Source: Meiothermus sp. (GTDB lineage: Bacteria; Deinococcota; Deinococci; Deinococcales; Thermaceae). From it: a stretch of DNA of 64,000 nucleotides. The stretch spans positions 1,902,501 to 1,966,500 of the forward strand of contig NZ_BPIM01000001.1 of the NCBI RefSeq assembly GCF_026004115.1, read 5' to 3'. How positions within the stretch are numbered: the stretch's first letter is position 1; each line of letters opens with the position of its first letter. The notes below the pieces were generated by a model. It was given only the letters and a program-made list of their open reading frames with translations. It was not told the DNA's origin and did not search any database. A program made the position numbers and the translations under genes. Below are positions 55,957 to 64,000 of the stretch, one piece after another.

Positions 55957-57399
55957 ATGAAACAACTTTTTTGCGCGGCGCTTCTGATTCTTTCGCTGGG
56001 CTGGGCGCAGCAAAGTCAGCCGGCCCCTGCTGTTCAGCAGACGCTGCAACAGGCCCAGGCGGCCCTCGAGGCGGGGCGCCTCAACGAGGCCGTGCAGGGC
56101 TTTGAGGCGGTCATTGCCCGGGACTTCTCCAATTACAGCGCTCATTTTGGGCTGGGTCTGGCCCTGTACCGCCTGGGCGACCTTCGGGGAGCCGCCTTCG
56201 AGTTCACCCAGCTCACTGCTCTTGACCCCAATCGTTTTGAAGGGTGGTTCAACCTGGGCGTAGTGCGCGACCGCCAGGGCCAGGCCGCCGAGGCTGCCCA
56301 GGCTTTTGCCAGGGCGGTCGAGGTGGGCGAGAAAGCCAGTCTGAGCGCCGCTGACCTTAAATCTGCATACATCGGCCAGGTTAAGGCCCTGCGCACCCAA
56401 GGCCAGCACGAGGCCGCTGCGGCTGCCGCCCGCAAGGGCCTGGAAAAAGTCTCCGGGGACGCCGAGCTGACCTCTTTGTTGGCCGATAGCCTGGTTAGGG
56501 CCAACAAGCCCCTGGAAGCCCTACCGGTGCTATACCAGATCCTGGGCAACGACCCCGCCAATGTGCAGGCCATCTCGCAAATTGCCGACATCTACGTAGC
56601 CCAGGGGTTGCCCCTGCGGGCGCTGCGCGAGATTGACCGGGGGCTCGAGGCTGCCAAAGACAACTCGGCGCGGGCCCAACTGCTGCTCAAAAAGTCCACC
56701 CTGCAACAAGGCCGTGAGCAACAGGCTTCGCTGCAAGAAGCTGCTCGGCTTGACCCCAAGCTGTGGGCGGCTCACTACAACCTGGGGGTCGCTCGCTTGC
56801 GCGACGGAAATGCTCGAGGGGCCTTGGAGTCCTTTCAGAATGCCTATGCCCAGAACCCCGATGAGCCCAAAGTGCTGTTGGGACTGGCCACTGCCTATGA
56901 CCGCCTGGGCCAGGCTGCCGAGTCGGGCCGCTTTGCCGCTATGGCCGCCAAGGCCAGCCAGGGGGCGGACAGGGTAGATGCTTTGTTCCTGCAGGGTAAA
57001 TCTTCGTATGCCTTGCGACGCTACGCCGAGGCAGTCGAAACCCTCTCCCAGGTTACCCAGCAAAAAGCCGATAACGCCGAAGCCTGGTTCTTCCTGGGGG
57101 TTTCGCAGTTCAACCTGAAGGATTACGCGGCTGCTGTCGAGTCGCTGGAAAAAGCCCAGGCCCTGGCGCCCAGTGCCTCCACAGCAGCCAACCTGGGGGC
57201 GGCGCTGTACTCTGCGGGCAAATACTCCGACGCGGAACGGGTGCTCTCGCAGGCGGTGGCCCTGGATGGCCGCAACTCGGTAGCGTGGTACAACCTGGGT
57301 CTCACCCTGCGCTCCTTGGGCCGGGTAGCCGAAGCCCGGCGGGCCTGGCAGCGCTCTGCCGATCTGGGCTATGCGCCTGCCCGGGACTTATTGCGGTAG
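55957..57399 (+). CDS. Secreted TPR-repeat protein
   Basis: This 480-residue protein has a signal peptide (LFCAALLILSLGWAQQ) and a body made of tetratricopeptide repeats, about twelve, with phrases such as ALEAGRLNEAVQGFEAVIA, SAHFGLGLALYRLGDLRGAA, GWFNLGVVRDRQGQAAEAA and VAWYNLGLTLRSLGRVAEARR. TPR arrays bind partner proteins; exported ones often serve envelope or pilus assembly. It is first in a run with a SPOR protein, Rex and a lipoprotein; only ten bases separate it from the next gene. A GGAG site precedes the ATG. Partners unknown. Confidence 0.9.
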   Translation: MKQLFCAALLILSLGWAQQSQPAPAVQQTLQQAQAALEAGRLNEAVQGFEAVIARDFSNYSAHFGLGLALYRLGDLRGAAFEFTQLTALDPNRFEGWFNLGVVRDRQGQAAEAAQAFARAVEVGEKASLSAADLKSAYIGQVKALRTQGQHEAAAAAARKGLEKVSGDAELTSLLADSLVRANKPLEALPVLYQILGNDPANVQAISQIADIYVAQGLPLRALREIDRGLEAAKDNSARAQLLLKKSTLQQGREQQASLQEAARLDPKLWAAHYNLGVARLRDGNARGALESFQNAYAQNPDEPKVLLGLATAYDRLGQAAESGRFAAMAAKASQGADRVDALFLQGKSSYALRRYAEAVETLSQVTQQKADNAEAWFFLGVSQFNLKDYAAAVESLEKAQALAPSASTAANLGAALYSAGKYSDAERVLSQAVALDGRNSVAWYNLGLTLRSLGRVAEARRAWQRSADLGYAPARDLLR

Positions 57400-57408
57400 A
57401 TTGGTGGC

Positions 57409-58329
57409 ATGGGTTGGCTTAGAACAAATTGGCTCGATGCACTGATCTTCCTGCTGGTCGCAGCCATCATGGCGGGTGTGGTGCTTTTTTTGACCGGGGT
57501 TAACCCGTTTGCCGGATCACGGGGGGGGGCTACGCCCCCTTCTAGCGTTTCACCGCCAGCCCCGCAGGCCCAACCCCCAACCCCTCCACCTGCGCAGCCC
57601 CAGCCGCAAACTACCCCGGCAACCCCACAGCCCAGGCCCCAGACCCCGCCTGCCGCGCGGCCTCAGCCCCAGCCTGAACCCGAAACCGTGGTCACGGTGC
57701 TGCCCATTCCGCAGGCCCCCACGGCCCCAGCCCCCGTCGCCAAACCCGTTCCGGCTCCCCCCAAGGTAGAGGACAGGCAATCGCAACCGGTACAGCCGGA
57801 GACGGCCCGCCCTGTGCCCGCTCCCAGACCTGAGCGTCCAAACCTTACCGCCGATGCAGGTGGTACTTGGCGGGTAGCGGTGGGCTCATTTGGCAACCGC
57901 GAAAACGCCGAACGCCTGGCCGCGACCCTGCGCCGGCAAGGCTATCCGGTGCGCCTCGAGACCTCTGGAAGCCTTACCCGTGTTTGGGTGGGCCCCTACG
58001 ATAGCCAGGCTCGAGCCCGCACCATCGCCAGCACGCTGGGTCAGTACCAGCCCCAGGTCGCTCGAATGACGGCCAGTTCCCCTTCAGCCCCCACCCCCCA
58101 ATCCCAGACCGAACCCGCCCCCAGCGCTAGCCGCTTCCTTCAGGTAGGGGCTTTCCGCAACACCCAGAGCGCTCAGTCGGTGGTCGAGACGGTGCGGCAA
58201 GCAGGCTATCCGGTGGTGCTGGTGGAGGAAGGCGGCCTGGTGAAGGTGCGCGTGGGCCCCCTGGACGATGCTTCGTCGGCTGCGGCGGCCCTGCGGGCCA
58301 GGGGCCTCGAGGTTCTGGAGGTTCGCTAG
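57409..58329 (+). CDS. Membrane-anchored SPOR-domain protein
   Basis: 306 residues: one N-terminal membrane helix (ALIFLLVAAIMAGVVLFLTG), a long Pro/Ala/Gln-rich linker (about 40-150) and two SPOR-type domains, WRVAVGSFGNRENAERLAATL (about 162-230) and FLQVGAFRNTQSAQSVVETV (about 243-306). SPOR domains bind denuded glycan strands at the division septum. Tandem SPOR in one protein is less common than a single copy. It lies between the TPR and rex genes. Confidence 0.9.
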   Translation: MGWLRTNWLDALIFLLVAAIMAGVVLFLTGVNPFAGSRGGATPPSSVSPPAPQAQPPTPPPAQPQPQTTPATPQPRPQTPPAARPQPQPEPETVVTVLPIPQAPTAPAPVAKPVPAPPKVEDRQSQPVQPETARPVPAPRPERPNLTADAGGTWRVAVGSFGNRENAERLAATLRRQGYPVRLETSGSLTRVWVGPYDSQARARTIASTLGQYQPQVARMTASSPSAPTPQSQTEPAPSASRFLQVGAFRNTQSAQSVVETVRQAGYPVVLVEEGGLVKVRVGPLDDASSAAAALRARGLEVLEVR

Positions 58330-58351
58330 ATGGTTTCAACAGGAGTTTTCT

Positions 58352-58993
58352 ATGGCTAAAGTACCCAGTGCGGCCATCTCCCGCCTGGTCACCTACCTGC
58401 GGATTCTGGAAGACCTCGAGGCCAGGGGCATTAACCGCACCTCCTCTGAACAACTGGCCGAGGAAGCCCAGGTCACCGCTTTTCAGGTGCGCAAAGACCT
58501 CTCGTACTTTGGTAGCTACGGAACCCGGGGGGTGGGCTACACGGTGCAGATTTTACGCCGGGAGCTGCGGCAAATTTTGGGCCTCAACCGCCGCTGGGGG
58601 CTTTGCATTGTGGGTATGGGCCGGTTGGGCCAGGCCATCGCCGACTACCCCGGCTTCAGCGAGATTTTCGAGCTAAAGGGTCTTTTTGACCGCGATCCCT
58701 CCAAAGTCACTGCCACCTTCAGGGGCTTGCAAGTCGAAAGCATGGACAATCTTCCCCGGGCCGTAGCCGAAAGACGCATCGAGTTCGGCCTTCTGGCAGT
58801 TCCTGCTGATTCGGCCCAAGCGGTGGCCGATCGTCTGGTAGAGTCAGGGATAAAGGGCATCCTGAATTTTGCTCCGGCAGTTCTGGAAGTGCCCAAGGAA
58901 GTGGCAGTGGAGAACGTAGATTTCCTGGCCGGACTGAGCAGGCTCTCGTTCTTCGTGCTCAACCCCAAGTGGAGAGAGGAGATGATTGGATGA
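58352..58993 (+). CDS. rex: Redox-sensing transcriptional repressor Rex
   Basis: This 213-residue repressor has a winged-helix N-domain (AISRLVTYLRILEDLEARG, TAFQVRKDLSYFGSYGTRGVGY) and an NAD(H)-binding Rossmann domain (CIVGMGRLGQAIADYPGF, LKGLFDRDPSKV, GLLAVPADSAQAVADRL), with the swapped C-terminal helix. Rex senses the NADH/NAD+ ratio and derepresses fermentative and respiratory genes. ATG at 58352 with AGGAG at good spacing starts it, not the in-frame codon at 58268 within the SPOR gene. It overlaps the lipoprotein start by four bases. I found no clear Rex operator in the adjacent promoters. Confidence 0.95.
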   Translation: MAKVPSAAISRLVTYLRILEDLEARGINRTSSEQLAEEAQVTAFQVRKDLSYFGSYGTRGVGYTVQILRRELRQILGLNRRWGLCIVGMGRLGQAIADYPGFSEIFELKGLFDRDPSKVTATFRGLQVESMDNLPRAVAERRIEFGLLAVPADSAQAVADRLVESGIKGILNFAPAVLEVPKEVAVENVDFLAGLSRLSFFVLNPKWREEMIG

Positions 58994-59385
58994 AAAAACT
59001 TATTGCCCTGGTGGTGGCCGCTTTTATACTGGCGGGGTGCGGCAACTTTGTAACCGATTTTGGGATCCCTACGGTGCGGTTTCACTCGGTATCGTTTGGG
59101 CCCTCAGCGAGCGGCTACGAGGTCGTTTTTGAAGCGCAGCCCTTGCCTGGCAGCCCATCTGCGTATGTTACCCAGCTCAACCTGACTGGAGGCCCCGCGC
59201 TTAGCGGGTTTGGTGTGCCCGAGTGCCCGCCCCCCACCGCTGCTGACGACTGCCCTAAGCTAGTAAAATCCATACCGTTTAGCGCAAACCCCGGTACGCT
59301 GGCCATTACCGGTTATGTGGCTCAAAGCCTCAACGGAACGGTACGCACGGTTACGCTGCCTGCGCCGGTAGTTATCAATCCGTAA
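58990..59385 (+). CDS. Small secreted lipoprotein
   Basis: This 131-residue lipoprotein has a signal peptide and lipobox MKKLIALVVAAFILAGCGNF. The remainder is rich in beta strands, with one Cys pair in a loop (CPPPTAADDC) and an ending TVRTVTLPAPVVINP. I do not recognise a family. It is translationally coupled to rex (ATGA overlap), an odd partner for a cytoplasmic repressor. Confidence 0.82.
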   Translation: MKKLIALVVAAFILAGCGNFVTDFGIPTVRFHSVSFGPSASGYEVVFEAQPLPGSPSAYVTQLNLTGGPALSGFGVPECPPPTAADDCPKLVKSIPFSANPGTLAITGYVAQSLNGTVRTVTLPAPVVINP

Positions 59386-59695
59386 GCACGGTAAAGATGA
59401 CCCTCTGAAAAACGACCAACCGCCGCTCTGGCAACCCCAGTTTAATAACCAGGCCAGGCCGCGCCCGGCCCTCAGCCAGCTAAATGGGTCAGGATCGGTG
59501 TGTAAACCCCTGCAAACCTTAGCTAAGTGCGCTTTAGACGGCCGGTGTTGCAAAAAAACGCTGCTAGGCAGGCCACCTGGCCGGGTATTAGGCCCCCACC
59601 TAGCCTCCCCCGTTGGGGGGGGAAGTAGAGTTCTTACTTTATGCACCGGCCCTGAAAAATGGATGCGAACCTAGGTTGCGCCGGGAGATGAGGTC
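59386..59695. other. Intergenic region upstream of polyprenyl synthase
   Basis: No coding sequence is evident. A CCCCC/GGGGG hairpin lies near 59602-59620. There is no repeat copy. The promoter of the synthase lies at the right edge. Confidence 0.4.
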
Positions 59696-59701
59696 TATAA
59701 T
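59696..59701 (+). promoter_or_regulatory. -10 box for polyprenyl synthase (leaderless)
   Basis: TATAAT, a perfect consensus, lies seven bases before ATG at 59709. TTGCGC at 59676-59681 is close for a -35 (14-base spacer). Confidence 0.6.
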
Positions 59702-59708
59702 CGTTGGG

Positions 59709-60668
59709 ATGAGTATCCAGCCCTTCACCCTCGACCTTGAAGCCCAGCTATCGGAGTTCGAATCCCGCCTGCGGGCGGTGGTGCGGTCAGAGGTGGAGTT
59801 TGTTCAGCTCATCGAGGAAGACCTGGTAACCGCAGGGGGCAAGCGGGTGCGGCCCCGGCTGGTGTTTCTGGCCAGCAACGCGCTGGGCGGGGTTCCGGGC
59901 GCGATGGAGCTGGCATTGGCGGTGGAACTGCTGCACTCGGCCTCGCTCCTGCACGACGACTTAGTAGACGATGCCGAGACAAGGCGCGGCAAAGAGGCTG
60001 CTTTTCGCAAGTACGGCAACGCGGTCTCGGTGCTCTCGGGCGACTATCTGCTCTCGCGTCTGATGGCCCTCCTGGCCCAGACCGGGCGCATGGAGCTGGT
60101 GGCCATGTTCGCCGAGACCGCCCGGCAGCTTTCCGAGGCCGAGGTCTTGCAGTTTCAGGTGGCCGCTTTACACGATTACTCGCTGCAAAACTACGAGCGC
60201 ATCATAGATGGCAAGACGGCCTCGGTGATGCGGGTGGCCTGTGAAGGGGCGGCGGTGCTGGGGGATGCACCAGTGGAAGAGCGGAAGGCCCTGGCCCGCT
60301 TTGGCTCCTTGTATGGGCAGGCCTTCCAGATGCGCGATGACTACCTGGACTTGATGGGTACCCCAGAGGTGCTGGGCAAACCGGCGGGCGGCGATGTGCG
60401 CGAGGGTAAGGTGACGCTTATTACCTTGCGGCTGTTGGAGGCCTATCCCCAAGAGGTGGAAGCCATCTTCAAACGTCGGGCCAGCGAGCCACACGATATT
60501 GCCCGCCTGCAGGAACTGGCGGAGCTTTCTGGGGCCGGCCTCGAGGTCACCCGGGCCATTGCGGCGCGGGTCGAGCAGGCCATTGCGGCCCTGCGGGTAC
60601 TGCCCCATTCGGTTTACCGCGACGAACTCGAGGCCCTGGCCCGACGTGAGCTGGTGCGGGTAAAGTAG
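59709..60668 (+). CDS. Trans-polyprenyl diphosphate synthase
   Basis: This 319-residue prenyltransferase elongates DMAPP/FPP with IPP. The first Asp-rich motif is LLHDDLVDDAETRRG (near residue 83) and the second MRDDYLDLMG (near 214), with GGKRVRPRL and DGKTASVMR. Residues before the first motif (HSASLLHDD) suggest a medium- or long-chain product, such as for menaquinone, but chain length cannot be fixed. Start ATG 59709 has TATAAT immediately upstream. It works downstream of Fni. The next gene converges. Confidence 0.93.
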   Translation: MSIQPFTLDLEAQLSEFESRLRAVVRSEVEFVQLIEEDLVTAGGKRVRPRLVFLASNALGGVPGAMELALAVELLHSASLLHDDLVDDAETRRGKEAAFRKYGNAVSVLSGDYLLSRLMALLAQTGRMELVAMFAETARQLSEAEVLQFQVAALHDYSLQNYERIIDGKTASVMRVACEGAAVLGDAPVEERKALARFGSLYGQAFQMRDDYLDLMGTPEVLGKPAGGDVREGKVTLITLRLLEAYPQEVEAIFKRRASEPHDIARLQELAELSGAGLEVTRAIAARVEQAIAALRVLPHSVYRDELEALARRELVRVK

Positions 60669-60676
60669 GGGGTTAT

Positions 60677-61036
60677 CTACCCATCGACTGGGGTAGGCTT
60701 TCCGGTTTCGTCCACCGCGACATAGGTGAGGTTGCCCTTGGTCGCGAGCATTCTGGGTTCCCGCAGGTTTTCGCGGTAGACCTCGACCTCCACCGTGAGC
60801 GAGGTGCGGCCCACCCGCACGACCCTAGCAACCACCTCGAGCAAGTCGCCCACCTTAATGGGCACTTCGAACACCACCTCGCCCACCCGCACGGTCACGC
60901 AGCGCTTGCGGGCCCGGCGGATGGCCGCGTAGGAGCCCACCTTGTCCATCAGGCCCAGTACAAACCCCCCAAAGGCGTTGCCGCCAGGGTTGGCATGTTC
61001 GGGAAAGACCAGTTCTAGTGTGCGGGCTTCGCTCAT
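60677..61036 (-). CDS. YciA-like acyl-CoA thioesterase (hotdog fold)
   Basis: This protein of about 119 residues has the single hotdog domain of the YciA/BFIT type: LELVFPEHANPGGNAFGGFVLGLMDKVGSYAAIRRAR, with the catalytic Asp in the LMDKVG helix and VEVEVYRENL later. It hydrolyses acyl-CoA to free acid and CoA; chain length is undetermined. ATG at 61036 is chosen; GTG at 61051 in frame is an alternative. It converges with the polyprenyl synthase. Confidence 0.88.
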   Translation of the reverse strand: MSEARTLELVFPEHANPGGNAFGGFVLGLMDKVGSYAAIRRARKRCVTVRVGEVVFEVPIKVGDLLEVVARVVRVGRTSLTVEVEVYRENLREPRMLATKGNLTYVAVDETGKPTPVDG

Positions 61037-61248
61037 ACCATCACCGCTCACAGCCTACCGCTTGGCTGCAGGGGTCGGCAATCTACTTGATACCGAAGTT
61101 TGTGCGCGATACCCACACTTTACCCTCGAGCCTTTTTGTTTCTTCAAAATCAGCCTGCGGGTATACTCATGAGCGTCGAAATTAGGGTCAAACGCCCATG
61201 TGGGCTGTGACAAAATGGCCCCAAGACCTACGAAACGGAGGTTCTTTA

Positions 61249-62523
61249 ATGCCGCTCAGAAACGCTTACTGCCCCCCTGGAGATGCAAGCCTGTGGGATA
61301 GCTTCTTGCGCCGCCTCGAGGCTACCATCAAAGTAGCCAAGATTCACCCCGCCACCATCCAGTACCTGACCCACCCCAAGCGCCTGGTGGGGGTCTCGCT
61401 GCCGGTGGTGATGGACGACGGCAGTGTGCGGAACTTTACGGCTTACCGGGTGATCCACAACATCGCCCGGGGCCCGGCCCTGGGGGGGGTGCGCTACCAC
61501 CCGGAGGTAGGCTTGGGCCAGACCTGTGGCATGGCCGCCTGGATGACCCTGAAGTCGGCGGTGTTTGGCCTGCCTTTTGGGGGGTCGGCGGGCGCGGTGG
61601 AGGTAGAACCGGACAAGCTCTCGAGGCGCGAACTCGAGCGCCTCTCGCGCCGCTACGTCACGGAACTCATCGAGCTGATTGGCCCCGATGAAGACGTGCT
61701 GGCCCCCGATGTGGGCACCAACGAAACCGTGATGGCCTGGTTTCAGGACACCTTCACCATGACCCGGGGCCAGACTTCCCTGAGCGCGGTGACCGGCAAA
61801 CCACCCCAGCTTGGGGGGGTCGCCACCAAAGACGAAGGCGGTGGGCAAGGGCTGGTGTATGCGCTTTCCGATCTGGCCCAGGCCAAAGGGTGGCCGGTGG
61901 TGGGCGCCCGCATGGCCATTCAGGGTTTTGGGCAGGTGGGCAGTGCGGTGGCCCGGTATGCGGTCAAGGAGGGCATCCGGGTGGTGGCCATCTCCACCAG
62001 TCGGGGCGGGGTCTACAACCCCGAAGGGCTGGATATAGCGGCCCTTGAGCGCCACTACGCCGAGCATGGCCACCTCGAGGGCTTCTCCGGCGGGCAGTAC
62101 ATCACCAACCACGAGCTGCTCACCCTGAAAGTTGACTACCTGGTTCCGGCGGCGGTAGAAGGCGTCATCCACGAGGGCAACGCCAAGCAAATCGCCGCAC
62201 AGGTGGTCCTGGAGGGGGCCAACGGGGCCATCACCCCCGAGGCCGAATACCTGCTCAAACTCCAGGGCGTCCAGATTGTCCCGGACATCCTGGCCAACGG
62301 TGGCGGGCTGGTGCTGTCGTATCTGGAGTGGGTGCAAGACCTCTCCATGCTTTTCTTTGAAGAAGGCGAAGTGCAGCAAAAACTGCGTGAGTTCATTCAC
62401 CAGAGCTTGCAGGCGGTGCTCGAGCGGGCCAAACCCTTGCAGGGCGACCTGCGGGCGGGGGCCTATGCGCTGGCTCTCGAGCGCATTAACGAGGCCAGCC
62501 GCTTACGTGGGGTATACCCCTGA
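61249..62523 (+). CDS. gdhA: Glutamate dehydrogenase regulatory subunit
   Basis: This 424-residue GDH-family protein lacks key catalytic residues: where the partner has AKGGIRYH and PYGGGKGG, this one has ALGGVRYH and PFGGSAGA, so the glutamate-binding and catalytic lysines are gone, while APDVGT is retained. The NAD domain still has IQGFGQVGSAVAR. This fits T. thermophilus GdhA, a regulatory subunit that forms a hetero-oligomer with catalytic GdhB and mediates leucine activation. ATG at 61249 has GGAGG seven bases upstream. It is 88 bases ahead of gdhB, in one operon. Confidence 0.93.
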   Translation: MPLRNAYCPPGDASLWDSFLRRLEATIKVAKIHPATIQYLTHPKRLVGVSLPVVMDDGSVRNFTAYRVIHNIARGPALGGVRYHPEVGLGQTCGMAAWMTLKSAVFGLPFGGSAGAVEVEPDKLSRRELERLSRRYVTELIELIGPDEDVLAPDVGTNETVMAWFQDTFTMTRGQTSLSAVTGKPPQLGGVATKDEGGGQGLVYALSDLAQAKGWPVVGARMAIQGFGQVGSAVARYAVKEGIRVVAISTSRGGVYNPEGLDIAALERHYAEHGHLEGFSGGQYITNHELLTLKVDYLVPAAVEGVIHEGNAKQIAAQVVLEGANGAITPEAEYLLKLQGVQIVPDILANGGGLVLSYLEWVQDLSMLFFEEGEVQQKLREFIHQSLQAVLERAKPLQGDLRAGAYALALERINEASRLRGVYP

Positions 62524-62611
62524 ACAGAGGCCGCTTTAGCAGTACATCACATACAGCAGTACATCATATACCAGCTATGAGCCATGAACCATCCGCTCCG
62601 TGGAGGAACGC

Positions 62612-63889
62612 ATGAAATCCGAACCCCTTTCCTATCTTTGCAGCGATAACATCGGCCCCTGGGAAATCTATCTGGCCCAGGTTGACCGCGTCACCCCTTA
62701 CCTGGGCAAACTGGCTTTCTGGGTCGAAGACCTCAAACGGCCCAAGCGCATCCTGATTGTGGATGTGCCGGTGCAAATGGACGATGGCTCGGTGGCCCAC
62801 TTCGAGGGCTACCGGGTTCATCACAACACCTTCCGCGGCCCCGCCAAGGGGGGGATTCGCTACCACCAGGACGTGACCCTCTCCGAGGTGATGGCGCTAT
62901 CGGCCTGGATGACCATCAAGAACGCCGCTGTGGGCCTGCCCTACGGGGGTGGCAAGGGGGGCATCCGGGTGGATCCCCGTAAGCTCAGCCCCGGCGAGAT
63001 CGAGCGCCTGACCCGGCGCTACACCTCCGAGATTGGCATCATCATCGGCCCGGACAAAGACATTCCGGCGCCCGACATGGGCACCGGGGCCCGCGAAATG
63101 GCCTGGATGATGGACACCTACTCCATGAACGTGGGGCGCACCGCACCGGGGGTGGTCACCGGCAAGCCCATCGCGGTGGGGGGTTCGCTGGGGCGACAGG
63201 ACGCCACGGGCCGCGGGGTATTCGTAACGGCGGCGGCGGCGGCGGAAAAAATTGGCCTGCCCGTAGAAGGCAGCCGGGTTGCGGTACAGGGCTTTGGCAA
63301 CGTGGGCAACGCAGCGGCCCGCATCTTCCACGACCACGGGGCCAAAATCGTGGCGGTCTCGGATGTGACTGGAGCGATTCGCAACGATGCCGGTATAGAC
63401 CCCTACGACCTCACCGCCCATGTCAAGCAGATGGGCGGCGTGAAGGGCTACCCCAAGGCCGAGCCCATTCCTGCCGCCGAGGTACTGACTACCCCCTGCG
63501 AGTTCCTGGTTCCGGCTGCCCTGGAAAAACAAATAACCGAAGCCAACGCCTGGAAGGTGCAGTGCAAAATCATCGCCGAAGGGGCCAACGGCCCTACCAC
63601 CCCTGCTGCCGACGACATCCTGAGTGAGCGGGGGATTCTGGTCATCCCCGATGTGATTGCCAACGCAGGCGGCGTCACGGTGAGCTACTTTGAATGGGTG
63701 CAAGACTTCAACAGCTTTTTCTGGACCGAAGATGAAATTAATGCCAAGCTCGAGCGCCTCATGCGCCAGTCATTTGAGGCGGTCTGGCAGGTGGCCCAGG
63801 ACAAAAAAGTCTCGCTGCGCACGGCGGCTTACATTGTGGCAGCTACGCGGGTACTGGAAGCAAGGTCTTTACTGGGGTTGTACCCGTAG
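62612..63889 (+). CDS. gdhB: Glutamate dehydrogenase catalytic subunit
   Basis: This 425-residue GDH makes glutamate from 2-oxoglutarate and ammonia, or the reverse. Catalytic residues are present: [24 protein letters not shown] and IPAPDMGTG. The cofactor domain has [15 protein letters not shown] followed by VAVSDVTG, whose acidic end (Asp) favours NAD. ATG at 62612 has GGAGG five bases upstream; the GTG at 62600 is less likely. It works with GdhA, 88 bases upstream. Confidence 0.96.
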   Translation: MKSEPLSYLCSDNIGPWEIYLAQVDRVTPYLGKLAFWVEDLKRPKRILIVDVPVQMDDGSVAHFEGYRVHHNTFRGPAKGGIRYHQDVTLSEVMALSAWMTIKNAAVGLPYGGGKGGIRVDPRKLSPGEIERLTRRYTSEIGIIIGPDKDIPAPDMGTGAREMAWMMDTYSMNVGRTAPGVVTGKPIAVGGSLGRQDATGRGVFVTAAAAAEKIGLPVEGSRVAVQGFGNVGNAAARIFHDHGAKIVAVSDVTGAIRNDAGIDPYDLTAHVKQMGGVKGYPKAEPIPAAEVLTTPCEFLVPAALEKQITEANAWKVQCKIIAEGANGPTTPAADDILSERGILVIPDVIANAGGVTVSYFEWVQDFNSFFWTEDEINAKLERLMRQSFEAVWQVAQDKKVSLRTAAYIVAATRVLEARSLLGLYP

Positions 63890-63950
63890 CTAGGGGTCTT
63901 TGGTCTCCAACCCCAATGGGTATCTGTACATCAACGGATTTGAGCTTCTC

Positions 63951-63976
63951 CGGGGTGGTTGATCAAATCCACCCCG
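63951..63976 (+). other. Hairpin downstream of gdhB
   Basis: The arms CGGGGTGG and CCACCCCG (8 bp) enclose TTGATCAAAT. There is no T tract, so termination is uncertain. No gene is seen from here to the window end. Confidence 0.4.
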
Positions 63977-64000
63977 ACCTATCCGCTCAAAACGCGGTAG

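Noticed and set aside
61246-62400. 384-codon minus-strand frame
   Set aside because: Antisense shadow of gdhA with no recognisable domain.

Overview
The window looks like chromosomal DNA of a Thermaceae bacterium, most likely Meiothermus. The basis is high-GC coding sequence, a paired regulatory and catalytic glutamate dehydrogenase as described in Thermus thermophilus, small proteins that resemble Deinococcus-Thermus-only families, an N-terminally short FtsY, and many genes whose -10 box sits only 6 to 10 bases before the start codon (leaderless mRNAs, common in this phylum). The genus assignment is inference from protein resemblance; no search was run.

Layout. 0.1-11.1 kb (all minus strand) is a chemosensory-like operon: CheY-type receiver, CheW, a stand-alone MHYT membrane sensor, two transmembrane chemoreceptor-like proteins, a hybrid CheA with two Hpt domains and a C-terminal receiver, a pseudoreceiver with a DUF4388 (PATAN-like) domain, and a receiver joined to a roadblock-like domain. 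No CheR or CheB is present. 11.7-18.8 kb holds a dynamin-like GTPase, a Lys/Ala/Pro repeat DNA-binding protein, a short-chain acyl-CoA synthetase, a Ser/Thr kinase and a UPF0173 metallo-hydrolase. At 18.8-20.0 kb lies an ISAs1-like insertion sequence with a recognisable 9-bp target duplication and a frameshifted transposase. 20.0-26.8 kb contains small lineage-specific genes, a nucleotidyltransferase, a PilT ATPase, an M3 oligopeptidase and a DegT-type aminotransferase. 26.9-30.4 kb is an Lpt-like envelope export cluster, followed by a cell-wall amidase and a HAD phosphatase. 32.5-35.9 kb is a PhnDCE-type transporter whose permease is about twice the usual length. 36.3-40.1 kb encodes a 1277-residue secreted galactose-oxidase-like lipoprotein with all radical-copper ligands present. 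40.1-45.0 kb carries accD-accA and an M23 peptidase / bactofilin / M23 peptidase group. 45.6-55.6 kb has ApaG, two DinB-fold proteins, an RlmI-like methyltransferase, a nucleoside phosphorylase, Sua5/TsaC, FtsY, a BdbC/DsbB-like oxidase, a D-2-hydroxyacid dehydrogenase and type 2 IPP isomerase. 55.6-64.0 kb has initiator tRNA-Met, a TPR-SPOR-Rex-lipoprotein run, a polyprenyl diphosphate synthase, a hotdog thioesterase and gdhA-gdhB.

The least explained structure is a family of about 195-275 bp intergenic elements (five copies plus one hairpin-only copy). They share imperfect terminal inverted repeats, a variable number of 37-38 bp internal units, and stems preserved by compensatory changes. 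The chemosensory operon with a translationally coupled MHYT protein is the most system-like candidate.
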